From contig NC_059421.1 of the NCBI RefSeq assembly GCF_905220565.1, forward strand, positions 2,366,001-2,430,000: DNA of 64,000 nucleotides. The letters run 5' to 3'. This DNA comes from Melitaea cinxia (lineage: Eukaryota; Arthropoda; Insecta; Lepidoptera; Nymphalidae). Positions 1 to 11,783 of this stretch are shown here, piece after piece; position 1 is the stretch's first letter, and each line of letters opens with the position of its first letter. The translations under genes and the position numbers were made by a program. The notes below the pieces were generated by a model that was not told the origin of the DNA, made no database searches, and worked only from the letters and a program-made list of their open reading frames with translations.

Positions 1-82
1 AACTGTTTTAAAAAGTCAACGACCTCATCCAACTTAAAAAAAAAACAATGTCAGTGTCAAGAAAACGACCAGAATCGATTAT

Positions 83-180
83 AAAAATTGAGGTTGTACT
101 CTCTAGACCGCACCGATTAATCTCCTTCGTGCCTTCTCTATCCTCCGTGACATTAGCGGAACTTGTGGTTTTTTGACAAC
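83..180 (+). repeat. Unclassified repeat, copy 1
   Basis: CTAGACCGCACCGATTAATC, TCCGTGACATTAGC and TTTTGACA correspond, in order, to 4921-5018. Confidence 0.5.
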
Positions 181-543
181 TTCAAAAGTCCATCAATCTT
201 AATGAATGAATGAATTAATGAACCATTATGACGCCAATGATCCGCCTTCCTGACACGATTGTTAATATTAGTTAGCATAATGTTGTTAAAGGCTTGACGC
301 TAATTTTTTATTTCATATGCATAGAACAATAATTCCAGGAATTAAATTAACTGAAAATAAAATTACGATATGTATTAAACTGAATGTTGAAGTGTTGGCT
401 GTAGAAATTGCGAAGCTTATTTAGTTATTACATATTTGTATTTTTTTATAAGAGTTCATTTTATAAATAGAAAACATGATAAATAATATTTACATTCATT
501 TTTTGAATTATGATTCATTATTATACCACGCATGTACATAAAA

Positions 544-714
544 TAACGCCTGCAGATCCGGGACCCTCCAAATAAAGCGGCTGAAGACTCCCGCAGGGGT
601 TTTGGTCGGTATTGCACAGCCAAGTGCTGAAGCAAACATACGGTCTAGGAATGCCCACCCGGGCATCCTGGATATCACCCTTAAAATAGTTCCCCTGCGA
701 TACCAAAAAAAAGT
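544..714 (+). mobile_element. R1-clade-like LINE, 3' UTR remnant
   Basis: The 3' UTR resembles that of the copy at 44.5 kb (shared GATCCGGGACCCTCC-like, CTGAAGACTCCCGCAGGGG and CCTGCGATA stretches) and ends in a short poly(A) at about 705-712. The flanks repeat TACATAAAA (535-543 and 715-723), a likely target duplication. All coding sequence is lost by 5' truncation. Confidence 0.7.
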
Positions 715-794
715 TACATAAAACAACAAATACTGTCAAAATATTTGCCTAAACTAGATTCAAATTTCAAACTAGCTAGCTTCGATTAAAAGAT

Positions 795-845
795 ATAATG
801 CTTTCAAAGCCTATTTGAATAAAGCTATTTTGATTTTGATTGTGA
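795..845 (-). repeat. AAAATCAAAATCAAA repeat fragment
   Basis: CTTTCAAAGCCTATTTGAAT, AAAGCTATTTTGATTTTGAT is the reversed 5' start of the repeat seen at 22.33 kb. Confidence 0.55.
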
Positions 846-1787
846 ATTATTATGTACTGAATCATTACGACTTACAACATAACAGTAATCCTCATCAAAT
901 GCATTAAACATTTAATTTAAACATTGCAATATCATTCAATCACGTTCACTCGGTCACTGAATGATTGATTGATTGAATGGATTAACCGTATGAGCCATTG
1001 TATGTATATTGTACCGTTCATTGTTTGCGATAGTAATGCTTGTGTAATTTAAATAATGAATTTATATCGTTTTTTATCTGTATTTAATACATTTTTTTGT
1101 AATATATTAAGTGACACGGCAAACTTCGTACTCCCATGTTATGGTCAGTATTTTTTTATACATATCTTGTACTAACAATAACAAAAAAAAAAAAATGAGC
1201 GTATGTCAATTCCGCTTATTACTTGACAAATATTACCGATATATTCAAAAATTGTTCTATTAAAGGAATCAAATTGTAATTATTTACAATCAATTAAACT
1301 TTAAAATCAAAACCTAAATCGACGTTTGCTATACGAATCAGTGCAGTAAACGCTGTTATATATACTATTTGCATATACCTTACATGAACACCTAAAACTG
1401 CTGTTAAGAGCCAGTTATTTCACACAATATCACTCTCAGTATTTTTTATACCATAGGCCTTACAGCGTTCCCTAAGGAGCAAAACTTCAAAAAAAAAAAA
1501 GAAATGCTCAATTTGGTTGTCGGTAACTTATGCGCGTACATTTCGAAAATTATTTTTTTATTTACGTGATGTGTATATAAAATGAAATTTATATTAAATA
1601 ATGCAAATAGAATTACTTATAAAATAATTTACATTCTTATATTATGGAAACTTGTTTTATGACATTCAATAACTTTATATGGCAATTGTGGACATTGTTA
1701 TGTAATTCATACTTTATTGACTACCGCATTGTTTTCCTTGCAATCATTGTATATAATGTATATATGTATATTGGTGCAATTGTTAAT

Positions 1788-1840
1788 GTAATTGGCTGTT
1801 GTGCTGGCGGTCGTTGGTTCGTTCTTTCGAGGCATTGAAG
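1788..1840 (+). repeat. SINE head fragment
   Basis: GGCTGTTGTGCTGGCGGTCG followed by TTGGTTCGTTCTTTCGAGG matches the B-box half of the tRNA-derived SINE. Nothing else of it remains. Confidence 0.4.
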
Positions 1841-4436
1841 CAAATCAAAGCTATTATTATTAGTTCTATATTTAACTTAGTAGGTAAATTACGCTAGTTT
1901 TAAATACTTATATACTTAGGTATATTAAATCTTAATTAAAATGTAAAAATACACAACATTAAAACAGGATAGTTATCTAACAGAATATTATAATCTTGAT
2001 GAACACAAATTATGTATTTTTATATGTATTTTTTTGTATCGTAAACGTGGGTTCTAAAGTAAAAAAAAAATTATACATATCATAAATATTACGAATAAAA
2101 AATCTAAAGATAACATCAAATTACCATATAGTATCTACTGTGGAATTATGGTAATTATTATATTAAGTCTATGTTAACAAAAAAGTACTTGAATAAATTT
2201 ACTCTTCCGAAGAGAAAAAAATACATTTTCCGCTACAAAATAAGTACACCCTTTTACTTAAAGTTGGTTAAAATCATGGCATCAAATTAATATGTTAATT
2301 GAACCATGGGTGTGCCTTGATTAGTTAGTAGGATTTCGCGAAACAGTATTATTTATTACACTCCATCACGATAAACAAACTCGTAAATAACTTTTACTAA
2401 TCGAAAAACTTTTACAATAAAACTTCCCCTTAATGACCTAATTTTAATTATAAAACCACCTTAACTTTCTGTAATATCATTAAATTTTAAACCGTAACTT
2501 TTTTTTAATTATAAATTACTAGAGCCGAAATCGTTGAAATATCTTGAATGTGTTTTTTTTTAATAATCTAATAACGTTCTCTCACTTTGTTTTCTTTTGT
2601 TATTTAATTTTAAAACATAAAATAAACATTGGTAATAATCTGCTTTAAACCCTCTACCCAAAACTAATTTCATATTCGTCACAATGTACTCGTACAAATT
2701 ATCTCGACCCGAATACCCTATAAAAAACCTAACGGTGCATTAATTAACGTCGGAACCGCACACGAAAAAGAACTTGATGGACTTTTGACACCTGTCACTT
2801 TGACAGGTAGCGTTGGGGCGTTTTGACAGCGAGTGTCAGCGAGAGTTATTGTAATCCAGTAATGAAGATTATACATTTTATGATATTATATTAAAAAGAA
2901 TTGAGGATATAATCTGTCAAGTGGGTTAAAAGGAATAGTAAGTACCTGCTTGCATAAAAAATGTATTAAAATCAGTATTAAAAATACCAAGTAAGTCAGT
3001 TTTTTTTGTACGTATACTAGATATTTCACGTTTTTAACAAACAAAAAAAAATACCAGACTCCCCAGTGTATAAAAATGATACACAATTATAGATCATTGA
3101 ACTACTTAAATAAAATGGGCCATAATACATTTAACATAAACCTACAATCATCATATATTATTAAGCAGGTTGAACCGAAGTTCCATAACCCATAATCTTC
3201 CTTTTATTTAATTTAAGCCGAGCTCGCACGAGTAGAAGTGTCAAAAAATTAAGACAAATCTAACTAATGACATTTAAAAGCACATAATATTATAGCTTAA
3301 AAATAAGTAGTGACATATAAGGGCATAGATAATGACAACTAAATTGTATATGTCAGTATCATCAGTCAAATTAAATCAAAACGCCTAAAGCCTACGCATG
3401 ATTTAAAGGAAGTTTGATAGGGGAACGTGTAACTTTTTTAAAACAACAATGCAGTAGCCCACACGTATTATGCCATATATCTTGCAATATTTCATTATTT
3501 GTAAGATGATGTAAGCAGAATATAGTATGATAGAAATGACGTAAAATAAGTACTTTACAATAAAGTAAATCTCTCATTAAATTTATTGACGCTTAAGTAA
3601 ATTAGTTATCTCCTTCTTCTTAAGGATTAATTGCTCATTTTTCATGGTGCTAAAAGAGGTTAGTTGTTTTCACTGTATCAAAAATCTAAATATCAGTCTT
3701 CAACTAGTCAAAGAATTTCGAATATTGTCAAAAGCTTTTTGTCGACTACATTTCATTCTTTCTTTCAACTACATTGTTTTCATTAAATCTCGATGTTTTA
3801 AAAAACATATTTAAGTGTAGGTATATGAATTAAAAAGAAAAGCCTTTTTAGATATTAATAAAAAAATACCTCTTTTCTTACATTACTTACTTTAGTAGGC
3901 ATCTACTAAACAAATTTTAAATCATTTCCATTTATTTTTCATCTGTGTATATTAAGAATGGCCTGCCTACGATCATTACGAACTATATTCTATTTTTGAC
4001 AATCAAATACATCATAAAAATTAAAGTACATTGTTCATAAAAAGTAGCACATGTGAGAGATATAACGAAGCTATTAAGTTTTGACTTCAGTAGCATTTGT
4101 ATTGATTAGTAAGACATTGTTAAGCTTTCATTATTTATTTATTTTTTAAATGAGAGGATTAGTTTAGACTGTCGTCTAGAGGTGTAGAAAGCATAAAGGT
4201 ATTATATGTTTTGTTAATATATTTTTTTAAATAATAAACAACGCACACAGTAAGGCTTTGATCTTGTGTCGTTGATCCGGAACTCAACTATACATTTTCC
4301 ATGTTTGAAGATTTCTATTCGAAGACTCCGCGTTCTTATTAACCATTGTTACGTGCTTAGTAGAATCATATTACTTTAATGCGATAGGAAATAGCGTTAT
4401 CAAAATCTAATATAATCAAAATCTAATCTGTTCTAC
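1841..4436. other. AT-rich stretch without a gene
   Basis: I see no supported gene. It holds one small hairpin (ACCTGTCA, CTT, TGACAGGT at 2790-2808) next to GTTTTGACAGCGAGTGTCAG. The open frames at 2886-3086 and 3392-3577 have no ATG context, splice sites or family features. The stretch 846-1787 is likewise empty. Confidence 0.6.
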
Positions 4437-4617
4437 TGATCACAGCTAAAGAGCACTGCAACTGCACGTTGTGATCCTGTGGCGAGTAAGGTAAAGAGCT
4501 CCTGGGGAGGGTCGTGGGTAGGTCGGCAGGTTTACATAAGTTACGGTAACCGCTTACTATCAAGCTATCAGTAACAACACTTATTTGCTACCCTAGTGGT
4601 ATAAAAATACTTTATAG
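4437..4617 (-). repeat. GTCGGCAAACAAG repeat, degenerate
   Basis: In reverse order it shows GATCACAGCTAAA, GTGGCGAGTAAGGTAAAGAG, CTCCTGGGGAGGG, CGGTAACCGCTTACTATCA and the A-rich start. This is the dispersed repeat of 19.46, 40.11 and 55.31 kb. Its class is unknown to me; it could be a SINE or a LINE 3' end. Confidence 0.6.
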
Positions 4618-4621
4618 TCAA

Positions 4622-5970
4622 AACTTGCCCGTAGCCGGAGCAAATGCGTAACTTTTTAACATTCTAACGCAACTTTAACTACACATCCGGTTGAAGGCAT
4701 GAAGGTTAGCAACAGCAAAGCAATAATTGTTGCCGTGACACAATTTTGGTAACTTACAACTAATATCAATGCGTAAATGCGAAAAATTGTGTGGATGTTT
4801 GTTACTAAAGTACTATAGGACAACTGACTGGATCTGGAAGAAATTTAGTAAAAAGATAAATTATAGTCTTGCATAGTTACAGATCAATTATAAAAGCCCT
4901 ATTAATTCTACAGTCTTATAAATTCTATTGAGTTTGTTATCTCGACTACACCGATTAATCTTCGTCGTATTCTCCTTATTTTACGTGACATTAGCTCAAT
5001 CATTCGTGCTATTTTGACATTTTTTGAAGCTATTTCAATGCAAAATAGTTTAAAATAGCACAAAGCTTCTCATGATCCTGATTAGTAAGTGTAAGTACTA
5101 TATGTGCTTTAGCCATGAGATAGATTTTGAATGAGAGAGATGAGACTAAAGACATGCAACAGTAAACAATAGCAAACAGTGTGAAGAAAGTACAGTTAAA
5201 ATATCGTTAATTTGATATGTTTAAAGGTTTTAATTTCGCTTACTGAAAGTGATGACAGTTTTAACAAGTCATTAAGTATCGAATAACTAAATCTAAGTGA
5301 AAGGTGAGGTCATAGACCATGCTCTAGTTTTTATTTATTTTTTTGTCTATAGAAAGGCAAACAGATAAATTAAAGATTGTAAGTGACAATGGATATTTTA
5401 TATCGTTAGAATTGTCTATATTACTTTTGTTATGTTATATTCTTTTATAAAGATTGATTCGGTTGTATTGACATGTGATTTTCGGCAATCGGCTCCATTT
5501 GAATTTCTCTATTATTTTTTAGGTCTATTAATAAATATTATTATGGGTCTATTAGTAAACTTAAAGGTAAGTTGTATATTTTTACGTTATACTTAAATTA
5601 CAATCTTAGCTATAACTATTGTTAAACAAGTAAAAAAGGTGACTTCTCTAGTTCATCGAACAGATTAAAAATAAATCTCCCGTCAAAGAAGCACAGATAA
5701 TCATAAGATTGTATTGATGTTTTTTTTTTCATCTATTATAAAAAGTGGGTGACCTCGATGTAGTTTTTGTGACAATTTGAGATCTAGCGGAACGGTCGAG
5801 AATTAGTCATCTAGACTATTGTTACTATGATCTGTAAATAGGAGACTGGCAAGATTTAAAACCACTACTAATAGTAGAAATCTCAAATGTGTATTTTCCT
5901 ATTATAAGAAATTACTAATATTAGAAACTGAAAATTTTATAAGAAAATATTTCAAAATTAAGTACTAGGC
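4622..5970. other. AT-rich stretch, mostly empty
   Basis: It contains the unclassified repeat 4921-5018. TTTTTTAG|GTC...ATGGGTCTATTAG...AAAG|GTAAGT at about 5520-5573 has the look of a tiny exon, without further support. AATAAA on the minus strand near 5330 is the first obvious poly(A) signal downstream of the secreted-protein gene. Confidence 0.5.
4921..5018 (+). repeat. Unclassified repeat, copy 2
   Basis: CTCGACTACACCGATTAATC, TTACGTGACATTAGC and TTTTGACA follow the layout of 83-180, with moderate divergence. Confidence 0.5.
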
Positions 5971-5974
5971 CTGT

Positions 5975-6612
5975 TTAATATACGAAGGACTGCTCGGAGC
6001 CTAATCCGCTACTAAGGTCTATAACTGTTAGGTTAGACGGTGGAAAAAGATATCTATCTAAATATAAAGATAGTAGTTTTCTAGGCAAAAAGTACATTAC
6101 TCCAGGGAATAGGTCTTTAAGACCTGTGAGAGTAAAACCACGAGTTATGACACCGCGTTGGCGCAACGGTTACAGCCATGGATTGTACCTGTTGCGCTGG
6201 CGGTTGCGGGTTCGATCCCCGCACATGACAAACATTTGTATTGCCCATACAGGTGTTTGCCGTGGTATGGGTGTTTGTGCAGTCCTTGTGGGTCTCTCCA
6301 CCGTGCCTCGGAGAGCACGTTAAGCCTTCGGTCCCGGTTGTTATCATGTACACCTGATAGCGATCGTTACTCATAGTAGGGAATATATCCGCCAACCCGC
6401 ATTGGAGCAGCGTGTTGGATTAAGCTCTGATCCTTCTCCTACATGGGGAAAGAGGCCTAGGCCCAGTAGTGGGATATTACAGGCTGAAGCGTATATACAA
6501 AGTAGTACACGAGTTATAACAATTAAAAAAATTATAGTAAAGTCTTACCTGAACATTGTGAGAGGCATATCACGAACAGCACTAAACATATCGACAGCTT
6601 CTTCAACTCCAT
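5975..6612 (-). CDS. Putative small secreted protein, two exons (70 residues)
   Basis: I do not recognise this gene. Exon 1 (6612 down to 6549) starts at an ATG in the context GCCAAGATG and encodes a classic signal peptide: MELKK, a hydrophobic run LSICLVLFVICLS, then QCSG as a likely cleavage zone. It ends at a consensus donor, CAG|GTAAGA. Exon 2 (6123 down to 5975) follows an acceptor with a pyrimidine tract (TTTTACTCTCACAG). The split codon G|GT joins in frame, and the frame runs 48 codons to TAA at 5977-5975. The mature part begins near LKDLFPGVMYFLPRK and is leucine- and tyrosine-rich. It has one N-glycosylation sequon (NLT) and no cysteine after the signal peptide. A TATA box lies about 105 bp upstream of the ATG. 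The 425-nt intron holds a whole SINE. No AATAAA is seen within about 600 bp downstream, so a further exon is possible. The splice sites, frame and signal peptide are seen; expression is inferred. Confidence 0.62.
6124..6548 (-). other. Intron of the putative secreted-protein gene, with a SINE inside
   Basis: The intron runs from the GTAAGA donor (6548) to the CACAG acceptor (6124). A SINE (6149-6507) and one copy of its 10-bp target duplication make up 369 of its 425 nt. Removing them leaves 56 nt with donor, T-rich stretch and acceptor intact, a size near the lower limit for insect introns. Confidence 0.6.
6149..6507 (+). mobile_element. tRNA-derived SINE, full length, 10-bp target duplication
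   Basis: The tRNA-like head has an A-box-like stretch (TTGGCGCAACGGTTACAG) and a B box (GGTTCGATCCC). A body (GTGCCTCGGAGAGCACGTTA, TATCATGTACACCTGATAGC) and the 3' end AGTGGGATATTACAGGCTGA follow. CACGAGTTAT flanks it at 6139-6148 and 6508-6517. It lies antisense within the intron of the putative secreted-protein gene. It matches the lepidopteran tRNA-SINE type (Metulj-like); the subfamily name is not certain. Confidence 0.85.
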
Positions 6613-6726
6613 CTTGGCACTTCACTGGTTTATAAACAGTAATAATCAATAAAAAATATACGTATACTAGGCACTGGTTCACTGTCACTAAAGGCACATC
6701 ACTATCTTCGTCAGGCACTTTTTATA
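6613..6726 (-). promoter_or_regulatory. TATA box and 5' UTR of the putative secreted-protein gene
   Basis: On the minus strand TATAAAAAG lies at 6726-6718. Transcription would start about 25-35 nt downstream, near 6695-6702, giving a 5' UTR of about 85 nt before the ATG at 6612. No strong TCAGT initiator is seen at that point, so the start is placed by the TATA box alone. Confidence 0.45.
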
Positions 6727-7687
6727 TTTTGGTTTATCTGTAAAAGAAAAAAATAATAAATTAGTTTTTTTTGTCTATGGTTGTTTGATAGGCGTTCCAG
6801 ATTAAAACTAAAACCTCTGTCGTATACATTTGTGCATTTTGTGTTTGCGTTGGTTATTTTTCTAGAATGAAATTACATTCATATTATTAATATATATTTG
6901 TATTAAATACCTATAATTATATAATACGTGATAACTAAAACGGCTATTGTCCGTTTAGGCAAATATATGATCTATATGAGACAGTTGTGACTTAAGACAA
7001 ATTCGTTAACTAAGAAACAGACGACCGTGTGTGTATGTTATGGATCTTCTTTTGTTTATTTTCAAATACTAGCATTTAAACTGTTATATTTCTTTAACAA
7101 ATTCTGAGAAATACTTCACCAGAAGTGCAATCTCAATGTTTAGGTCGCGAAGTCATTTCCGGTCGCGATAGGAAATTTATCTTTGGCTATAATTAGTACA
7201 TACGCAATTACATTAATTGCACTTAGAGGACACTTATGCTGTATTACTATTAGCTGTGACTGGCGGTTTTACCTGTTATAGTTTGACTAGCAATACCCGT
7301 GCGAATAATTCGCACTAAATAAGTAAAAAAAAATCTACATGACATTGGCGAAATTATCTTTGGTTATTTGGCACTATTGAAAGCCATTTTAATCAGAAGA
7401 AGAAGTAAAAAATTTCCGTCACCGTCAATCATGTTGACGTTTTTTCAAAATTAAAGCCGTAATATAATTTAATAATTAATTAATTGACAAAAACAAAAGC
7501 AATAATATATTTTTTTTAGTTATTGTCGCCGCTAGAAGCAAGCAATTATCTATAAAATGATGTGTATTTTATTTGGAGTAATTGTGATGTTTTGTTCTGA
7601 ATAGGGAGGCAAACATCTTAACCTTAGCGTATATATTAATATACATATATGATATATTTCTAACGCATAAACAATCCAAGAACTTAG
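6727..7687. other. AT-rich stretch, upstream side of the secreted-protein gene
   Basis: No gene, repeat or clear regulatory motif is recognised. Confidence 0.5.
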
Positions 7688-7735
7688 AGAGGCCTATGTC
7701 CAGCAGTGGACTGCGATAGGCTAAAGTGATGATGA
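7688..7735 (+). repeat. RTE 3' tail fragment
   Basis: GAGGCCTATGTCCAGCAGTG, GACTGCGATAGGCT and a short TGATGATGA tail match the 3' end of lepidopteran RTE elements and the RTE copy at 52.1 kb. Confidence 0.75.
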
Positions 7736-7941
7736 GTGAAACAATCCAATGAGTTATTGGAGTTTACCTCCTCCTTAAGTTACTCCATGGAAAAATAAAG
7801 CTTGTATGTAAATGAATTTAATTAAGAATTTTTTAAAGTATATCTTTATAAAAAACCACCCACCACTAAACTATAAAGGTTTATCTCTTTTCTAATAATG
7901 ATTAATTTACCAATTGAATTATACTTTGACCACATCGATTG

Positions 7942-7945
<4 letters not shown>

Positions 7946-7992
<47 letters not shown>
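7946..7992. repeat. (TA)n microsatellite
   Basis: About 23 uninterrupted TA units. Confidence 0.95.
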
Positions 7993-7996
<4 letters not shown>

Positions 7997-8189
7997 TGCA
8001 TATTTAGCAATCCTGCGTGCCTTATCGTCTGTACGTGTGTTACGTCAGTTCATCTGTTCTTTATATATCAGTTACATAGCTTCTAAATAGGAATCATAGT
8101 TACTATCTACTATTACTAGTTTTTGTTCGACTTGAAAATAATGATGATTCTATTGCTACATTTATATTGTATCTACACATACTCGTAGA

Positions 8190-8363
8190 TACTTTTACAC
8201 ACTTTGACACTCCTGTGTCAGGTGACCGGGTAGCACACAATACACAAATACAAACGGCAAGGCAAGAACCTGTATGGTCTCTACAAACTGTCGCGAGCGG
8301 GGATCGCACCCGCGACCACCAGCACAGCAGGCAATTCTATGGTCGATGACCGCTACGTGAACG
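8190..8363 (-). mobile_element. tRNA-derived SINE, variant 3' end
   Basis: In reverse it has GCGGTCATCGACC, GGTCGCGGGTGCGATCCCC (B box) and CATACAGG, then CACCTGACACAGGAG as in the 43.5-kb subfamily. The open frames across it on both strands are not genes. Confidence 0.65.
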
Positions 8364-8410
8364 CTTCGTCGAAATATGTAAAAATACGGGTAACATACAA
8401 AGATATCGTA

Positions 8411-8458
8411 CGTTTCAGCCTATCGCAGTCCACTGCTGGACATAGGCCTCCCCAAGTT
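8411..8458 (-). repeat. RTE 3' tail fragment
   Basis: The same 3' tail, in reverse: CAGCCTATCGCAGTCCACTG, CTGGACATAGGCCTCCCC. Confidence 0.75.
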
Positions 8459-8459
8459 C

Positions 8460-9489
8460 AATTTACTGATCATAATTGGATCCATTAAAAAAAAACTAAA
8501 TGATGACATAATTATGTTATAGTCTGTATCACTTCTTGGCACAGATAAAAAATAATCAATAGCATCTTTTAATAACGCATCTATAACGGATGTACGTACT
8601 TACGAGGGGTTAGTATAAAAATAACTATTATTTATTATCTCAGCGGCTTCCTTCCGAGTCTTTGATGTTACAGATACACAGACAGTGTACGCCATTTGTA
8701 ATCTTGTTAGCTGGAAAAAAATCGTCTGTTCATTCAAATGTACGACGATATCCAGTTTTTACTGGATCTTAAATCACTCGAACCTATTTGAACCGGATTA
8801 AACCAGTTTGATCGTGATTTATCTTGATTTATATGGTGTAAAATTTATTTATTTTTAAAATAGTAATATTAGAAAAACGGTAATCATTGCAATACTTAGG
8901 TAATTATGTACTAAACTAGCGGTCTTGTTAGGTTGTGTAGGTAATAATTTTTATAAAACCCAATCCTAAAATTATAATTTAAGTTACATGGGGTTTTTCA
9001 TGCAAATAATTTGTTCTAATATCTATAGATATAGTACGAAAATATTCGTAAGCAAGACGAAATCCCTAAATATAGCATCGGGGCATTTCATTCATCATCT
9101 GTTATAATTATGTGATTACTTATCGCTTCGGACTAAAACAGAGAACCAGTTCAGAATCAGAACTGTTAAAAGTATTAATTATTAAACTTGAAACCTGTCT
9201 CAACTTAACGGGAGTTACCTTTAACTGAACTAGTTAAATGACCAATGACCATATGACTAAAAGTTTGTGTAATAAAAGTAACTATGGAGTTTTTTGTCGA
9301 TTCTTCTCTGTAAGAGCTTGGTAGCTTTGAATTATACTATAATTATTTTTTTAATACTAATATGTATTTTTTTAATCTATAGAGGCTGACTATAAGACCG
9401 CCTTTGCACTTTGTTAAGTTAGAAAATGATTATTTTCTTTTATGTAATATAAATGACTTAAAATTAAAAAAAAAAAACAATAATATTGA
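8460..9489. other. AT-rich stretch without a gene
   Basis: Nothing recognised apart from low-complexity T and A runs. Confidence 0.55.
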
Positions 9490-9565
9490 TCTATAAAATG
9501 GCGATATAAAAGTGCTCTTGAAGCCTACTCGAATAAACTGTTTTTTTTTTTATTATTTCGTGTTT
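9490..9565 (-). repeat. AAAATCAAAATCAAA repeat fragment
   Basis: AAAATGGCGATATAAAAGTG, CTCTTGAAGCCTACTCGAAT matches the reversed repeat; the T-run replaces its usual end. Confidence 0.45.
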
Positions 9566-10026
9566 GATTTTTATGGCTTGTTTCTCTTATAAGAACAATC
9601 CGGATAATTTGTGTTTCGTAATCGTTAATATTTATGACTTTTAAGTTAAATTTCAATGGAAAAATTAAAATTAAAATTTATTTAATACTGAAAAATAATT
9701 CATTTTCAATGGCTTTAGATAACAGGTGTTATGCTGATATTAGTAAATTTAGCGAGGTCGCCATTTTGACCTAGAAATACGATATACAGCTAAATACATA
9801 TGGCTAAATTTATAATTAATAAAAATATTTATTGATGATTTTAAAATAGTAACTGATGCTTTTCTTGCCAGTTCTCATCAGAATCGAATATTACGAATAC
9901 GTTGATAGTTTCACGTTAACTATAACATAGATATAATAATACTATATCTATGTTTCAAAAATGTTTTTTTATACAAATCGCAAGCGCGTGGCAGATCCTA
10001 TTCCCCAATCCCCCTAGGACAAATAC

Positions 10027-10069
10027 CCTAGAATGTAACTTGGTACGAACCCTAGAATGTAACTTGGTA
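10027..10069. repeat. Tandem 20-bp duplication
   Basis: CCCTAGAATGTAACTTGGTA occurs twice (10027-10046 and 10050-10069). Confidence 0.85.
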
Positions 10070-10809
10070 ACGTGGTGGAAACTGTAAGAAACAATAAAAG
10101 AATTATTAATAACATAAAGTGTTTTTAAAACATACGTACATGTTTTGGCGCGTTAAATAATATTATGACAGAATATACATTGGGAGTATTCTTTTCGCGC
10201 TAACTTTATAGTAGCATGCAATTTCTAATTATTACGAAGCGTCTCAAAAACGTTCCAAGTCTTTTTTTACACTAGTGCTGTAACTAATTAATTACTAAAT
10301 TTTACCAGCTTTATTTGATTTTAATCAATTAAGTACTGTAAATAATATATCTTTACTGAAAAAAAGAGCTTGGCGCTCGAATCTGTAAGTAATATTTTGA
10401 TTTGGCTAATAAAATCCGAAAAAGTTGTTTAATTATAAATGTAGTGTATCAAGTTAATGTGAAGCCACTACTCTACTCATTACTCAAAAAAATTCAGTGT
10501 CACTGACATTGTACTATGTACCACATGTGTAAAATTGCGTAATACATGATAATACAATATAGGTACTTGTAGAGCTTGATATCATGTCTGTTTTATCTTG
10601 AGATAAATCTTATCATATTTTCCTCTACTAGAAGTGCTTGCTGTTAACTATTATTGTCAATAAGACAATGTATAAATATAATTATTATTATATATTATTT
10701 AAGTGTACTATTAAATCCCTATATTTAAGAAAATTTACTACATCAAACCGTTTTTAAGTTCAAAAAATTTCACAGATACCTTAGGTAGTAAATTACTAAT
10801 ATTAAAAGA

Positions 10810-10813
<4 letters not shown>

Positions 10814-10899
<86 letters not shown>
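10814..10899. repeat. (TA)n microsatellite
   Basis: About 43 uninterrupted TA units. The open frame with a long YIYI run on the minus strand is a product of this repeat. Confidence 0.95.
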
Positions 10900-10903
<4 letters not shown>

Positions 10904-11466
10904 CTGCTAATAATTAGGCGTCCCACATGGGCCGAAATGCATCTAAACTGGCGTCCACCTCCTTTAGACGTCCGCATATCGGACGCCACTTTTTTAATCG
11001 ATGTCCCATTAGTCCTTTTGGCTCTAGCTACCTGTACAACAAAAATCGCCGGAAGCCAAAAAATCGTTGAGACATTTGCATTTGTATAACTAAAACTTCC
11101 GTGAAATTCCGCACCAACGGTGCAGCGCTAGTCTAGCGCGTATATCGACAGAGCGTATACTCTGCTAAAACTCTTCCGATACAACCGATTATTTGACGTC
11201 CTATTGCGACGTTGCCAAACTGACTGTATTTGAAGGTTTTGAAATATTCAATTAAGTCAAAACAAATCATTTAAAAACAGTTGCTACGCACGTGTCGCTG
11301 CTTATTTGACGCTCGGTTGCAAAATACTGCTTAAGTAGTAAAATAAAATAAAAGTACACTTAAAAGGAAAACGTGAGGCTTTAACGAATTTACGAATTGA
11401 ATTTACATATTAAAAGGAAAAGTGACACTATTTTGTCATAAAAATAAAAATATTTCTAGAAGTTAA
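10900..11466. other. Non-coding stretch with small palindromes
   Basis: It is GC-richer than its neighbours. It holds four GRCGTCC motifs (10917-10987, the last inverted) and two adjacent hairpins, GCACC-AAC-GGTGC (11111-11123) and GCGCTAG-T-CTAGCGC (11125-11139). No gene is seen. Confidence 0.5.
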
Positions 11467-11783
11467 CTAGCTGACCCGGCAAACGTTGTCTTGCCGCTAA
11501 ACGCTATTTTAAAATAGGGGTTGGTGGTAGAAGGGTGAAAACATAAGGTTGTATGTATTTTTCAACGCCAAATCATAATAAAATAAAAAATAAAATAATT
11601 TATCTAAAAATTAAAAATTAAATTTAGGGGTGGACTACCCTTAACATTTAGGGGGATGAAAAATAGATGTTGTTCGATTCTCATACCTACTCAATATGCA
11701 CAAAAAATTTCATGAGAATCGGTCAAGCCGTTTCGGAGGAGTTTAACTACAAACACCGCGACACGAGAATTTTATATATTAGA
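11467..11783 (-). mobile_element. Non-autonomous Helitron
   Basis: Read on the minus strand it starts TC (next to A), carries the block CGAAACGGCTTGACCGATTC, and ends with a GGCAA-8 nt-TTGCC hairpin 11-12 nt before CTAG next to T. These are Helitron ends (TC ... hairpin ... CTRR, A/T target). Confidence 0.7.

Noticed and set aside
5520..5573. Possible tiny exon (TTTTTTAG, ATGGGTCTATTAG, GTAAGT)
   Set aside because: It has splice-like ends but only eight codons and no partner exon; chance is likely in AT-rich DNA.
10738..10989. 83-codon open frame with a long YIYI run
   Set aside because: It is the translation of the (TA)n microsatellite.
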